Of a stretch of DNA of 64,000 bases, positions 16,473 through 24,884 are shown piece by piece. Every line of letters starts with the position of its first letter. Position 1 is the first letter of the stretch. Source of the stretch: Microbacterium maritypicum (GTDB taxonomy: Bacteria > Actinomycetota > Actinomycetes > Actinomycetales > Microbacteriaceae); contig NZ_WAAQ01000001.1 of NCBI RefSeq assembly GCF_008868125.1, positions 868,001 to 932,000 on the forward strand. Reading direction: 5' to 3'. The notes under the pieces were generated by a model. The model did no database searches. It was not told the DNA's origin and saw only the letters and a list, made by a program, of their open reading frames with translations. The position numbers and the translations under genes were made by a program.

Positions 16473-18107
16473 ATGAACCGTCGTCTCATCCGCGTCGCCG
16501 CCATCGCGCTGCCGCTCGTCCTCGCCGGCGGCCTCGCCGCCTGCGCATCGACACCCGCACCGGCGAACGCGCCCGCCGAGGGCGGTGACCCCGTCGAGGG
16601 AGGAACCCTCACCTACCTCGAGCACCAGGCGTACACGAACCTGTACCCGCCGCAGGCCGGCTTCTACCCGAACGGCGGCATCGTGAACAACATCGCGGCC
16701 CGTCTCACCTGGCAGAACCCGGACACGCTCGAGATCGAGCCGTGGATCGCCTCCGACTGGACGGTGAACGATGACGCCACCGAGTACACGTTCGACCTCA
16801 ACCCCGACGTCACGTTCTCCGACGGCACGGTGCTCGATGCCGCGGCCGTGAAGAAGAACTTCGACACCTACGGCCTGGGCGACGCGGAGCGGGGCCTCAC
16901 GGTCTCGGAGGCGATCAACAACTACGCCAGCAGTGAGGTCGTCGACGAGGACACCGTGACGTTCCGCTTCTCGGCGCCGTCGCCCGGGTTCCTGCAGGCG
17001 ACCTCCACCATCAACTCGGGTCTGCTGTCGCCGGAGACCCTCGACGGCACGATCGAGGACTTCGGCGCGGGCAACGCCGCCGAGATCATCGGATCCGGAC
17101 CCTTCACGGTCACGGGCGAGAAGCTCGGCACCGAGTACACGCTCACCGCCCGCGACGACTACGACTGGGGTCCCGACAGCGTCGACAACGACGGCCGCCC
17201 CTACCTCGACGCCGTGCACGTGCTGATCACCCCCGAGGACTCGGTGCGCATCGGCTCGCTGCTGGCAGGCCAGGCCGACTACGTCCGCTACGTGCAGGCG
17301 TTCGACGAGGACCGCGTCGAGAGCGCCGGCTTCACGCTCTACGCCCCGCAGACCCGCGGCGTGAACAACTCCATCGCGCTGCGGCCCGAGAATCCGCTGC
17401 TCACCGACATCCGCGTCCGACAGGCCCTCATCGCCGCGGTGAACGCCCAGGAGGTCGTCGACACCCTCTTCACGGAGAACTACCCGGTGGCGACCTCGGT
17501 GCTGTCGTCCCAGGCGCTCGGCTACAAGGACGAGTCGGAGCACTACGCCTACGACCCGGAGAAGGCGGAGAAGCTGCTCGACGAGGCAGGATGGACGCCC
17601 GGCGCCGACGGCATCCGCGAGAAGGACGGGGAGCGCCTCTCGATCACGGTGTACGAGGCGAAGCCCCAGCCGCTGTCGAAGCAGACCCTCGAACTCGTCG
17701 CGCAGCAGCTCGCGAAGGTGGGCGTCGAGCTCTCGATCAAGCCCGGTGACGCCGGCAGCTACGCCGAGGACACCCGCGACCCGCTGAAGACCGGCTTCTA
17801 CCACTCCATGGTCGGCCGGGCGGATCTCGACGTGATCAAGAGCCAGTACTTCACGAAGAACCGTGACGTGCTGATCTCGAAGGACGCGAAGCTCGACGAG
17901 CTGCTGCTCGCCGTGGCTTCGGAGCCCGACGCCGACGCGCGCGTCGCCGCGTCCCAGGCCGTGCAGGACTACATCGCCGAGCAGGCCTATGTGATCCCGC
18001 TGTTCGAGGAGCCGCAGGTGTACGGCACCGCGACCTCCGTGCACGGCGTCGCCTTCGAGTCGGTGGGACGCCCCACGTTCTCCGGCGTCTGGCTCGCCGA
18101 GCACTGA
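16473..18107 (+). CDS. ABC transporter substrate-binding lipoprotein (SBP_bac_5 family)
   Basis: A 544-residue extracytoplasmic binding protein of the dipeptide/oligopeptide/nickel type (SBP_bac_5). The signal peptide MNRRLIRVAAIALPLVLAGG is followed by the lipobox LAAC, so the mature protein should be anchored to the membrane by its first Cys. Family blocks are LEIEPWIASDWTV, DGTVLDAAAVKKNFDTY, EIIGSGPFTV and DIRVRQALIAAVNAQEV. Gene order matches the KPN_01854-type binding proteins that occur with luciferase-like and CMD-domain proteins (from memory of TIGR04028). It is the first gene of the operon; GGAGG lies eight bases before the ATG. Confidence 0.92.
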   Translation: MNRRLIRVAAIALPLVLAGGLAACASTPAPANAPAEGGDPVEGGTLTYLEHQAYTNLYPPQAGFYPNGGIVNNIAARLTWQNPDTLEIEPWIASDWTVNDDATEYTFDLNPDVTFSDGTVLDAAAVKKNFDTYGLGDAERGLTVSEAINNYASSEVVDEDTVTFRFSAPSPGFLQATSTINSGLLSPETLDGTIEDFGAGNAAEIIGSGPFTVTGEKLGTEYTLTARDDYDWGPDSVDNDGRPYLDAVHVLITPEDSVRIGSLLAGQADYVRYVQAFDEDRVESAGFTLYAPQTRGVNNSIALRPENPLLTDIRVRQALIAAVNAQEVVDTLFTENYPVATSVLSSQALGYKDESEHYAYDPEKAEKLLDEAGWTPGADGIREKDGERLSITVYEAKPQPLSKQTLELVAQQLAKVGVELSIKPGDAGSYAEDTRDPLKTGFYHSMVGRADLDVIKSQYFTKNRDVLISKDAKLDELLLAVASEPDADARVAASQAVQDYIAEQAYVIPLFEEPQVYGTATSVHGVAFESVGRPTFSGVWLAEH

Positions 18108-18123
18108 TCGGCATGGTGCTTCG

Positions 18124-19104
18124 ATGACGTTCGTCCTCCGACGAGCCGGGCAGGCCGCGATCGTTCTGATCGCGGCCTTCACGGCCACCTTCTTCCTGCT
18201 GCAGCTGCTGCCGGGCGATGCGATCCTGATCAAGTTCTCCGACCCCAGCCTCGGGCTGTCGCCGGACCAGCTCGACAGCATCCGCACCACCTACGGCGCC
18301 GATCTGCCCTGGTGGGAGCAGTACGTGCATGCGGGCCTCGGCTTCCTCGCCGGGGACTTCGGCTTCTCGACGCAGTTCGGCACGCCCGTGCTGACGATGC
18401 TCACCGAGGCGCTTCCCGCGACTCTGCTGCTCGCATCGCTCGGACTCGTCGTCGCCCTGCTGCTGGCCGTCCTGATCGCCGGGCTCTCCTGGCTCGCCCC
18501 CTTCGCCTGGCTGCGCGACGGCCTCCGCCAGGTGCCGGGCCTGTTCGTGGCGGTGCCGGTGTTCTGGCTCGGCATCCTGCTCATCCAGGTGTTCTCGTTC
18601 GGGCTCTGCTGGGTGCCCATCGTCGGAGCCGACCCGGTGAGCGGGCTCGTCCTTCCCGTGCTGACGCTCGCCGTGCCGATCTCGGCCCCGCTCGCCCAGG
18701 TGCTGGTCCGCGCGATCGACCAGGTGCAGGCGCAGCCGTTCATCACCGTGGTGCGGGCGAAGGGCGCCCCGCCGCTGTGGGTGCTCACGCGCTCGGTGGC
18801 CCGCAACGCCGCCGTGCCGACCCTCACGATCGCCGGAGTGCTGTTCGGCGAACTCGTCGGGGGAGCGGTCGTGACCGAGACCGTCTTCGGACGCACGGGC
18901 ATCGGCCGCCTCACCGAGCAGGCCGTCGCGAACCAGGACATCCCGGTGCTGCAGGGCGTCGTGCTGCTCTCGGCCCTCGGCTTCGTGGTGATCAGCTTCG
19001 CGGTCGATCTCGTCACCCCTCTCATCGACCCCCGCCAGCGCACGCTCTCGCGCTCCACCGCATCCGCCGCCTCGCGACCCGCACCCCAGGAGGTGTCCGC
19101 ATGA
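18124..19104 (+). CDS. ABC transporter permease (DppB/OppB type)
   Basis: A 326-residue inner-membrane permease of the BPD_transp_1 family with about six transmembrane segments. The N-terminal helix FVLRRAGQAAIVLIAAFTAT with LLPGD after it is the DppB-type signature, and the cytoplasmic EAA loop is at FITVVRAKGAPPLWVLTRSV. It forms the channel with the next gene. A 16-base gap separates it from the binding protein and an ATGA overlap joins it to the second permease. Confidence 0.93.
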   Translation: MTFVLRRAGQAAIVLIAAFTATFFLLQLLPGDAILIKFSDPSLGLSPDQLDSIRTTYGADLPWWEQYVHAGLGFLAGDFGFSTQFGTPVLTMLTEALPATLLLASLGLVVALLLAVLIAGLSWLAPFAWLRDGLRQVPGLFVAVPVFWLGILLIQVFSFGLCWVPIVGADPVSGLVLPVLTLAVPISAPLAQVLVRAIDQVQAQPFITVVRAKGAPPLWVLTRSVARNAAVPTLTIAGVLFGELVGGAVVTETVFGRTGIGRLTEQAVANQDIPVLQGVVLLSALGFVVISFAVDLVTPLIDPRQRTLSRSTASAASRPAPQEVSA

Positions 19105-19997
19105 CCGCTCCCGTGATCGCCGAGACGAGCGTCGACCCCGACGTCGTCGCGGCGCCGGTCGTTCCGGAGGGCACGCAGCCGCCTCGCTCGGACGGTCGTC
19201 TGCGCCGCCGCGGGTGGGGGCTGTACCTGGCCTTCGCCGTGGTCGCCGTCGCCGTGCTCTGGGCCGTCGTCCCCGGGGTGTTCGCGCCCGGTGACCCGCT
19301 CACCGGCGTGCCGGCGGACAAGCTGCTGCCCCCGAGCGTCGCGCACTGGTTCGGCACCGACACCCTCGGCCGTGACCTGTTCGGCCGCGTGGTCCACGGC
19401 GCCGTGCACTCGCTCTCGGGCGCGCTGATCGCCGTCACGGTCGGTCTCGCCCTCGGCACGGTGCTCGGCGCGATCGCCGGAGCCGTTGGTGGCGTGGTCG
19501 ACGACGTCCTGATGCGGATCGTCGACGTGCTGCTCGCGATCCCCGGGCTGCTGCTGTCGCTCTCGGTGATCATCCTGCTCGGGTTCGGCACGGTCAACGC
19601 CGCCCTCGCGGTGGGCCTCGGCAGCGTGGCGGCCTTCGCACGTCTGATGCGCGCCGAGGTCGCCCGCGTACGGCGCACCGAGTACGTCGAGGCGGCCTTC
19701 GGCAGCGGTGCCACGTTCTTCGCAGCCCTCCGCCGACACGTGCTGCCCAACTCCCTCACCCCGATCGTCGCGCTCGCCGCGCTGCAGTTCGGCACCGCGA
19801 TCCTCGCGATCTCGACCCTCGGCTTCCTCGGCTACGGTGCTCCGCCGCCCACCCCGGAATGGGGCCTGCTGATCGCCGAGGGCCGCAACTACGTGGGCAC
19901 CGCCTGGTGGCTCACCGCGCTCCCCGGTCTCGTCGTCGTCGCGGTCGTGCTCAGCGCCAACCGCATCAGCCACCGCATCGGAAGGAGGACGCGATGA
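19101..19997 (+). CDS. ABC transporter permease (DppC/OppC type)
   Basis: A 298-residue permease of the DppC type with about six transmembrane segments. The HWFGTDTLGRDLFGRVVHG block after the first helix and the EAA loop region YVEAAFGSGATFFAALRRHV are diagnostic. The start at 19101 shares ATGA with the previous stop, and its own stop shares ATGA with the ATPase gene, so the transporter genes are translationally coupled. Confidence 0.93.
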   Translation: MTAPVIAETSVDPDVVAAPVVPEGTQPPRSDGRLRRRGWGLYLAFAVVAVAVLWAVVPGVFAPGDPLTGVPADKLLPPSVAHWFGTDTLGRDLFGRVVHGAVHSLSGALIAVTVGLALGTVLGAIAGAVGGVVDDVLMRIVDVLLAIPGLLLSLSVIILLGFGTVNAALAVGLGSVAAFARLMRAEVARVRRTEYVEAAFGSGATFFAALRRHVLPNSLTPIVALAALQFGTAILAISTLGFLGYGAPPPTPEWGLLIAEGRNYVGTAWWLTALPGLVVVAVVLSANRISHRIGRRTR

Positions 19998-21610
19998 GCG
20001 TTCTGGCAGCGTCGGATCTGCGGATCTCCTACAACGGCAGGGAAGTCGTGCACGGCATCTCGTTCGAGATCGAGGAAGGCGAGACGCTCGCCCTGGTCGG
20101 CGAGTCGGGATCGGGCAAGTCCACGACCGCCCATGCGATCCTCGGTCTCCTGCCCTCCGGCGGCACGGTCGACGGAGGCAGCGTGGTACTCGGAGACCTC
20201 GACATCTCGGGATGGACCGATCGCGCGCTGCGGGGCATCCGTGGTGCGGAGATCGGTCTGGTGCCGCAGGACCCCACCGCCTCCCTCGACCCCGTGCGTC
20301 CGATCGGGGCGCAGGTCGAGGAGATCCTGCGCCTGCACGGACATCGGGACCGGCGCTCGCGTCGCGCACGGGTGATCGAGCTGCTCGACCGCGTCGGCAT
20401 CGACGACCCGGATCTGCGGGCTCGGCAGTATCCGCACGAGCTCTCCGGCGGCATGCGTCAGCGGGTGCTGATCGCCACGGCGATCGCGCTGCGGCCCCGT
20501 GTGCTGATCGCGGACGAGCCGACCAGTGCGCTCGATGCCACCGTGCAGCGCACCGTGCTCGATCTGCTCGACGAACTCCAGCGCGAGGAGGGCACCAGCA
20601 TCCTGCTCGTGACCCATGATCTCGGTGTGGCCGCGGACCGTGCCGAGCGTCTCGTCGTGCTCAAGGACGGACGGATCGTGGAACAGGGGCCGAGCGAGGC
20701 GGTGCTGGCCGCGCCCTCCGATCCCTACACGCGACAGCTGCTCGCCGATGCTCCGGCGTTCGCGACCGGATTCCGTCGGCCCGAGGCCCCGCCGTTCCTG
20801 CGCGATGCGGCGGCCGTGGCGGCGGAGAACCCCTATGCGATCGTGGCCGAGGGGCTCGTGAAGGAGTTCCGGGTGGCGGGGCGCGAGCGGTTCCGCGCGG
20901 TGGACGACGTCTCGTTCCGTGTGCGCCGGGGCACCACTCACGCGCTCGTGGGGGAGTCGGGCTCGGGCAAGACCACCACGGCGCGGCTGATCACGCGATT
21001 CCACCAGCCCGATGCCGGGGCCATCGAGGTCGCGGGAGAAGACGTCAGGCACGCGAAGCGCGAGCAGCTGCGCGCTCTGCGCCGACGCGTGCAGCTGGTC
21101 TACCAGAACCCCTTCGCCTCATTGGATCCCCGTCAGCAGATCGTCGACATCGTCGCGGAGCCGCTGCAGAACTTCCGCGTCGGCTCGCGTGCCGAGCGCA
21201 GGGAGCGGGCGCTCGCCCTCCTCGACCGGGTCTCGCTGCCCGCCGACCTCGCACGCCGCACCCCGCGCGAACTCTCGGGCGGACAGCGGCAGCGCGTCGC
21301 GATCGCCAGGGCCCTCGCGATCGATCCGGAGGTCGTGGTGCTCGACGAGGCCGTGTCGGCGCTGGATGTCACGGTGCAGGCACGCATCCTCGAACTGCTC
21401 ACCTCGTTGCAGGCGGAGCTCGCGCTCACATACCTGTTCATCTCGCACGACCTCGCCGTCGTGCGCAGGATCAGCCACACGGTCTCGGTCATGCGCCGTG
21501 GCCGGATCGTGGAGGAGGGACAGACGGAGGACCTCTTCCGCGATCCGCAGCACGAGTACACCAGGGAGCTGCTGGCCGCGGTCCCCGGACGAACGGAGAA
21601 CCTCGTATGA
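19994..21610 (+). CDS. ABC transporter ATP-binding protein, two fused ATPase domains
   Basis: A 538-residue double ATPase (DppD and DppF in one chain). Domain 1 has Walker A GESGSGKST, signature LSGGMRQR and Walker B VLIADEPTSALD. Domain 2 has Walker A GESGSGKTT, signature LSGGQRQR and a Walker B reading VVVLDEAVSALD, in which the usual Pro after DE is Ala; the catalytic Glu is retained. It energises import by the two permeases. GAAGGAG precedes the ATG, which overlaps the permease stop. Confidence 0.94.
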   Translation: MSVLAASDLRISYNGREVVHGISFEIEEGETLALVGESGSGKSTTAHAILGLLPSGGTVDGGSVVLGDLDISGWTDRALRGIRGAEIGLVPQDPTASLDPVRPIGAQVEEILRLHGHRDRRSRRARVIELLDRVGIDDPDLRARQYPHELSGGMRQRVLIATAIALRPRVLIADEPTSALDATVQRTVLDLLDELQREEGTSILLVTHDLGVAADRAERLVVLKDGRIVEQGPSEAVLAAPSDPYTRQLLADAPAFATGFRRPEAPPFLRDAAAVAAENPYAIVAEGLVKEFRVAGRERFRAVDDVSFRVRRGTTHALVGESGSGKTTTARLITRFHQPDAGAIEVAGEDVRHAKREQLRALRRRVQLVYQNPFASLDPRQQIVDIVAEPLQNFRVGSRAERRERALALLDRVSLPADLARRTPRELSGGQRQRVAIARALAIDPEVVVLDEAVSALDVTVQARILELLTSLQAELALTYLFISHDLAVVRRISHTVSVMRRGRIVEEGQTEDLFRDPQHEYTRELLAAVPGRTENLV

Positions 21611-22662
21611 CCACCGCCCCCACCGTCGCCTTCTTCACCCGCCTGCTCGACGACGCATCCGCGGCTTCGCGGTACGCGCTGGCGACCGCACAGATCCAGC
21701 AGGCGGAGCGGCACGGGATCGGGAGGGCCTGGGTCGCCCAGCATCACTTCCACGCGGCGGAGGGAGGCCTGCCGTCGCCGCTCGTCTTCCTCGCGCACGT
21801 GGCCGCCGCGACCAGGGACATCCGCCTCGGCACCGGGGTGATCACCCTGCCCTTGGAGGATCCGGTGCGCGTGGCCGAAGACGCCGCTGTCGCCGATCTG
21901 CTCTCCGGGGGGCGTGTGGATCTGGGACTCGGCAGCGGCGGCACCCCCTCGTCGTTCGTGCCCTTCGGGGAGGACGTTCGCGACAAAGCGCCGACCTACG
22001 ACCGCAAGCTGCGAACACTGCTCGACGGCCTCGCCGGGCGCGACGTCGGCGCGGGCAACACGCTCTACCCGGATGCCGGCGACCTCGCCGACCGCATCTG
22101 GCAGGCCACCTTCTCAGCTCCCGGCGGGCACCGTGCCGGGGTGCACGGGCACGGCCTGCTGCTCTCCCGCACGCAGCCGCGCCGTGCTGACCGCCTGCAC
22201 GCGCCGTTGTCGGAACTGCAGGACCCGATCATCGACGCGTACCTCGACGCTCTGCCGGAGGGAGCGACTCCGAGGATAACCGCCTCACGCACCGTGTTCG
22301 TCGCGGACGACCGTGCCGAGGCGCTGCGGTTCGCCGAGGTCGGGCTGCGCCGGGCGGCGGAGGGCTTCCGCCGGCAGGGGCAGACGATCCCCGGCGACAG
22401 CATCGACGAACTGATCGCCGCCCTCGATACGCACCTGGGCACGCCCGAAGACGTGGCGGAGTCTCTCGCCGCCGACCGCACCCTCGCCCGGGCGACCGAG
22501 GTGGCATTCCAGGTGCACTCGGTCGACGCACCGCATGAGCACGTGCTGCGCTCGATCGCCCTCTTCGCCGACGAGGTCGCTCCCGCCCTCGGCTATGCCC
22601 TCAGTCCCACCCCGCACAGAACCAGTGCCGATGAGAACCTCACCCTGAAGGAGAACGCATGA
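21607..22662 (+). CDS. Luciferase-like flavin monooxygenase (KPN_01858-type)
   Basis: A 351-residue LLM-class monooxygenase expected to use FMNH2. Visible family blocks are the first strand TVAFFTRLLDD, IGRAWVAQHHF, DIRLGTGVITLPLEDPVRVAEDAAVADLLSGGR (split here by the family core) and FATSAPGG-like ATFSAPGGHRAG. The gene order (transporter, this protein, two CMD/AhpD proteins) matches the TIGR04027 family cluster as recalled. The substrate is unknown and is presumably what the transporter imports. ATGA overlaps exist on both sides. Confidence 0.88.
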   Translation: MTTAPTVAFFTRLLDDASAASRYALATAQIQQAERHGIGRAWVAQHHFHAAEGGLPSPLVFLAHVAAATRDIRLGTGVITLPLEDPVRVAEDAAVADLLSGGRVDLGLGSGGTPSSFVPFGEDVRDKAPTYDRKLRTLLDGLAGRDVGAGNTLYPDAGDLADRIWQATFSAPGGHRAGVHGHGLLLSRTQPRRADRLHAPLSELQDPIIDAYLDALPEGATPRITASRTVFVADDRAEALRFAEVGLRRAAEGFRRQGQTIPGDSIDELIAALDTHLGTPEDVAESLAADRTLARATEVAFQVHSVDAPHEHVLRSIALFADEVAPALGYALSPTPHRTSADENLTLKENA

Positions 22663-23279
22663 CCGACGACATCGTGGACCGGATCGTGGAGGTGACGCCG
22701 GAGCTGGATGCCCTGCGCCGTCGCCGTCCCGTCACCAGGGAGCAGCTGCAGGCGAGCTTCGACGCCCTCTTCCGGCCGGTGACGGTCGCGCACGTCTCGC
22801 AGGCGGAGCGCGAGCTCGTCGCGGCCTTCGCGACCGGGCTGGCCGGAGCCGATGACGCGACCGCGGTGTTCTACGCCGTGCGTGCACGGGAGACGGACTC
22901 GCAGCGGGCGCGCGTCGTGTTGGCGGAGGCGGCCGATTCAGCCGTGCGCGGTCCGTTCGGCGCCTACACCGAGCTCGGCCTGCAGAACGAGAACACCGAG
23001 GGTGAGCGGTACGAGCCCGCCGGCACCGTCACCGCGGTCATCGGCGAGCGCCTCGCCGCCGCGCTCGCGCACACGCATCTGCTCGTGTTCCGCCCTCGTG
23101 AGGCCTCGGGCGCCGACCTCGGACGCCTGCTCGATGCCGGGTGGTCGGCGGACGGGATCGTGACGTTGTCGCAGCTGGTGTCGTTCCTCGCCTTCCAGCA
23201 GCGCGTGGTCACCGGGCTTCGGGCGCTCGCTGCCGCAGGGCTCGCCCGGACCGCGCTCGTCGAGGAGGAGGCAGCATGA
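22659..23279 (+). CDS. CMD-domain protein (Avi_7170-type)
   Basis: A 206-residue, mostly helical protein assigned to the CMD-domain family TIGR04029 from its gene order and general pattern (REQLQASFDALFRP, then HVSQAERELVAAFATG, and FLAFQQRVVTGLRAL near the end). No CxxC pair is visible, unlike the partner encoded next, so a non-redox or structural role in a heteromer is possible (inference). It overlaps the monooxygenase and the following AhpD-like gene by ATGA. Confidence 0.8.
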   Translation: MTDDIVDRIVEVTPELDALRRRRPVTREQLQASFDALFRPVTVAHVSQAERELVAAFATGLAGADDATAVFYAVRARETDSQRARVVLAEAADSAVRGPFGAYTELGLQNENTEGERYEPAGTVTAVIGERLAAALAHTHLLVFRPREASGADLGRLLDAGWSADGIVTLSQLVSFLAFQQRVVTGLRALAAAGLARTALVEEEAA

Positions 23280-23884
23280 CCGCCGCTCAGACCGTGCTCC
23301 GTCACGACGACGCCCCGCACCCGCACGCCTTCACCCGCGGCGAGGTCGGCTGGGTCCCGCACCTGGAACCCCTCGCGGAGGAGGAGCTGACCGCGCGGCA
23401 CTACGACGGTCTCGTCGACGTCGCGCGGGCGAAGAACGACTACTTCCGACTGTTGGCCCGCGACCCCGAGGTGCTCAAGGCGCGGACCTTGGTGGACAAG
23501 GACATCTTCTACAACGCTGCGGAGGGCCTCCCGCGTGCGGACCGCGAGCTGGCGGCCACGGCGGCATCGCGTCGCAACGGCTGCGTCTTCTGCGCCTCGG
23601 TGCACTCTCGCTTCGCCGCGCACCACAGCAGGCGCACGGACGACGTCGACCTGCTGCTGGAGGAGGGCGTCGATGCCGACCTGGGCGCGCGCTGGAACGC
23701 GATCGTCGCGGCATCCGTCGCCCTCACCGACACGCCCAGTGCGTTCGGCGAGGAGGAGATCTCGCGACTGCGCGCGGCAGGACTCGACGATCTGGAGGTC
23801 GCCGACGTCATCCACGGCGCCGCGTTCTTCAACTGGGCGAACCGGCTGATGCTGTCGATCGGACGGCCGGTGGCTCCGGCCTGA
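23276..23884 (+). CDS. Alkylhydroperoxidase AhpD-like protein (Avi_7169-type)
   Basis: A 202-residue CMD/AhpD-fold protein with the redox motif CVFCASVH (CxxC followed by His), the active-site pattern of AhpD-type peroxidases. NDYFRLLARDPEVLKARTLV and the C-terminal VIHGAAFFNWANRLMLSIG match the Avi_7169 family (TIGR04030, from memory). It may remove peroxides produced by the flavin monooxygenase, or act on the product; both are inference. The ATG at 23276, behind GAGGAGGAGG and overlapping the previous stop, is chosen over a longer frame. Confidence 0.87.
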   Translation: MTAAQTVLRHDDAPHPHAFTRGEVGWVPHLEPLAEEELTARHYDGLVDVARAKNDYFRLLARDPEVLKARTLVDKDIFYNAAEGLPRADRELAATAASRRNGCVFCASVHSRFAAHHSRRTDDVDLLLEEGVDADLGARWNAIVAASVALTDTPSAFGEEEISRLRAAGLDDLEVADVIHGAAFFNWANRLMLSIGRPVAPA

Positions 23885-23893
23885 TCCGGAACG

Positions 23894-23910
23894 GCTGCCG
23901 CTAGGGCAGC
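23894..23910. terminator. Weak hairpin between convergent genes
   Basis: GCTGCC-GCTAG-GGCAGC lies at the convergent ends of the AhpD-like and quinone-oxidoreductase-like genes and overlaps the latter's stop codon. Confidence 0.35.
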
Positions 23911-24845
23911 AGGATGATCTTGCCCGAGGCGGCGCCGGATTCCATGAGCTCATGGGCCCGCGCCGCTTCGGCGAGCGGCAGCTGCGGTCCGAGCTCGATC
24001 GTGAAGTCCCCGGCATCCAGGAGCGCGATCGTCTCGGGGAGGGCCTCGGCACGCCAGGCGAGTTCCTGCGCGGTCAACGGCACGGGGGAGCCGCCGGAGA
24101 AGGCGCGGATGCCGAAGGACGCGGCATCCGGCCCCCGCACGATCGTCGCGATGCGGTCTCGGTCGGCCACCAGGGCGAGGGAGGTCTCGATCGCCTCGTC
24201 GGTGCCGGCGCAGTCGAGCACCACCGTGACGGGGGACGACGCGGCCGCGCGGACCCGGTCGAGAAGGCCGTCGCCGTAGGCCACGGGGAGGGCGCCGAGC
24301 TCGCGCAGCTGGTCGTGACGGGCGGGGCTGCCGGTCGCGATCACGGTCGCACCCCAGGCGACGGCGAACTGCACGGCCGCTTGACCGACCGCTCCGGAGC
24401 CTCCGTGCACGAGCAGCACGTCGCCCTCGGCCACCCCGAGCGAGCGCAGTGCCTGGTAGGCGGTGCCGGCGGGGATGCCGATTCCGGCGCCTTCGGCGGT
24501 GGTGACGGAGTCGGGGAGCTTGGCGAGGTTCTCGGTCGGGATGGCGAGCGCCGAGGAATAGGTGCCGTGCCCGTCGCGGATGGCGACCCGGTCGCCGACG
24601 GCGAAGTCGTCGACGCCCTCACCGAGCGCTTCGATGACGCCGGCGCCGTCGAAGCCGACCGGACGCGGCTCGGTGATCGGCGGCGACGGGCGCTTGCCGC
24701 CGCGCAGCTTCGCGTCGATCGGGTTCGCCCCTGCCGCTTCGATGCGCACGACGACCTCGCCCCGTGCCGCGACGGGATCGGGGACCTCGATCAGATGCAG
24801 GACAGCGGGGGAGCCGATTTCGGTGTACACGATCGCGCGAGCCAT
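23901..24845 (-). CDS. NADP-dependent quinone-oxidoreductase-like enzyme (zinc-free MDR)
   Basis: A 314-residue medium-chain dehydrogenase/reductase of the quinone oxidoreductase subgroup. GANPIDAKLRGG and PVGFDGAGVIEALGEGV lie in the N-terminal catalytic domain. The NADP motif VHGGSGAVGQAAVQFA is in the Rossmann domain, and the C terminus GAASGKIILLP is typical. No structural zinc cysteines are present. It probably reduces quinones or activated alkenes. A TAGCCT box lies seven bases before its ATG. Confidence 0.92.
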   Translation of the reverse strand: MARAIVYTEIGSPAVLHLIEVPDPVAARGEVVVRIEAAGANPIDAKLRGGKRPSPPITEPRPVGFDGAGVIEALGEGVDDFAVGDRVAIRDGHGTYSSALAIPTENLAKLPDSVTTAEGAGIGIPAGTAYQALRSLGVAEGDVLLVHGGSGAVGQAAVQFAVAWGATVIATGSPARHDQLRELGALPVAYGDGLLDRVRAAASSPVTVVLDCAGTDEAIETSLALVADRDRIATIVRGPDAASFGIRAFSGGSPVPLTAQELAWRAEALPETIALLDAGDFTIELGPQLPLAEAARAHELMESGAASGKIILLP

Positions 24846-24884
24846 GCGCTCAAGGCTACCCGCGGCGGGCCGAGCGGTCGCGGA

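Noticed and set aside
16407..18290. Reverse frame of 627 codons opposite the first binding-protein gene
   Set aside because: Shadow frame; the forward strand encodes a lipoprotein with a full signal peptide and family blocks.
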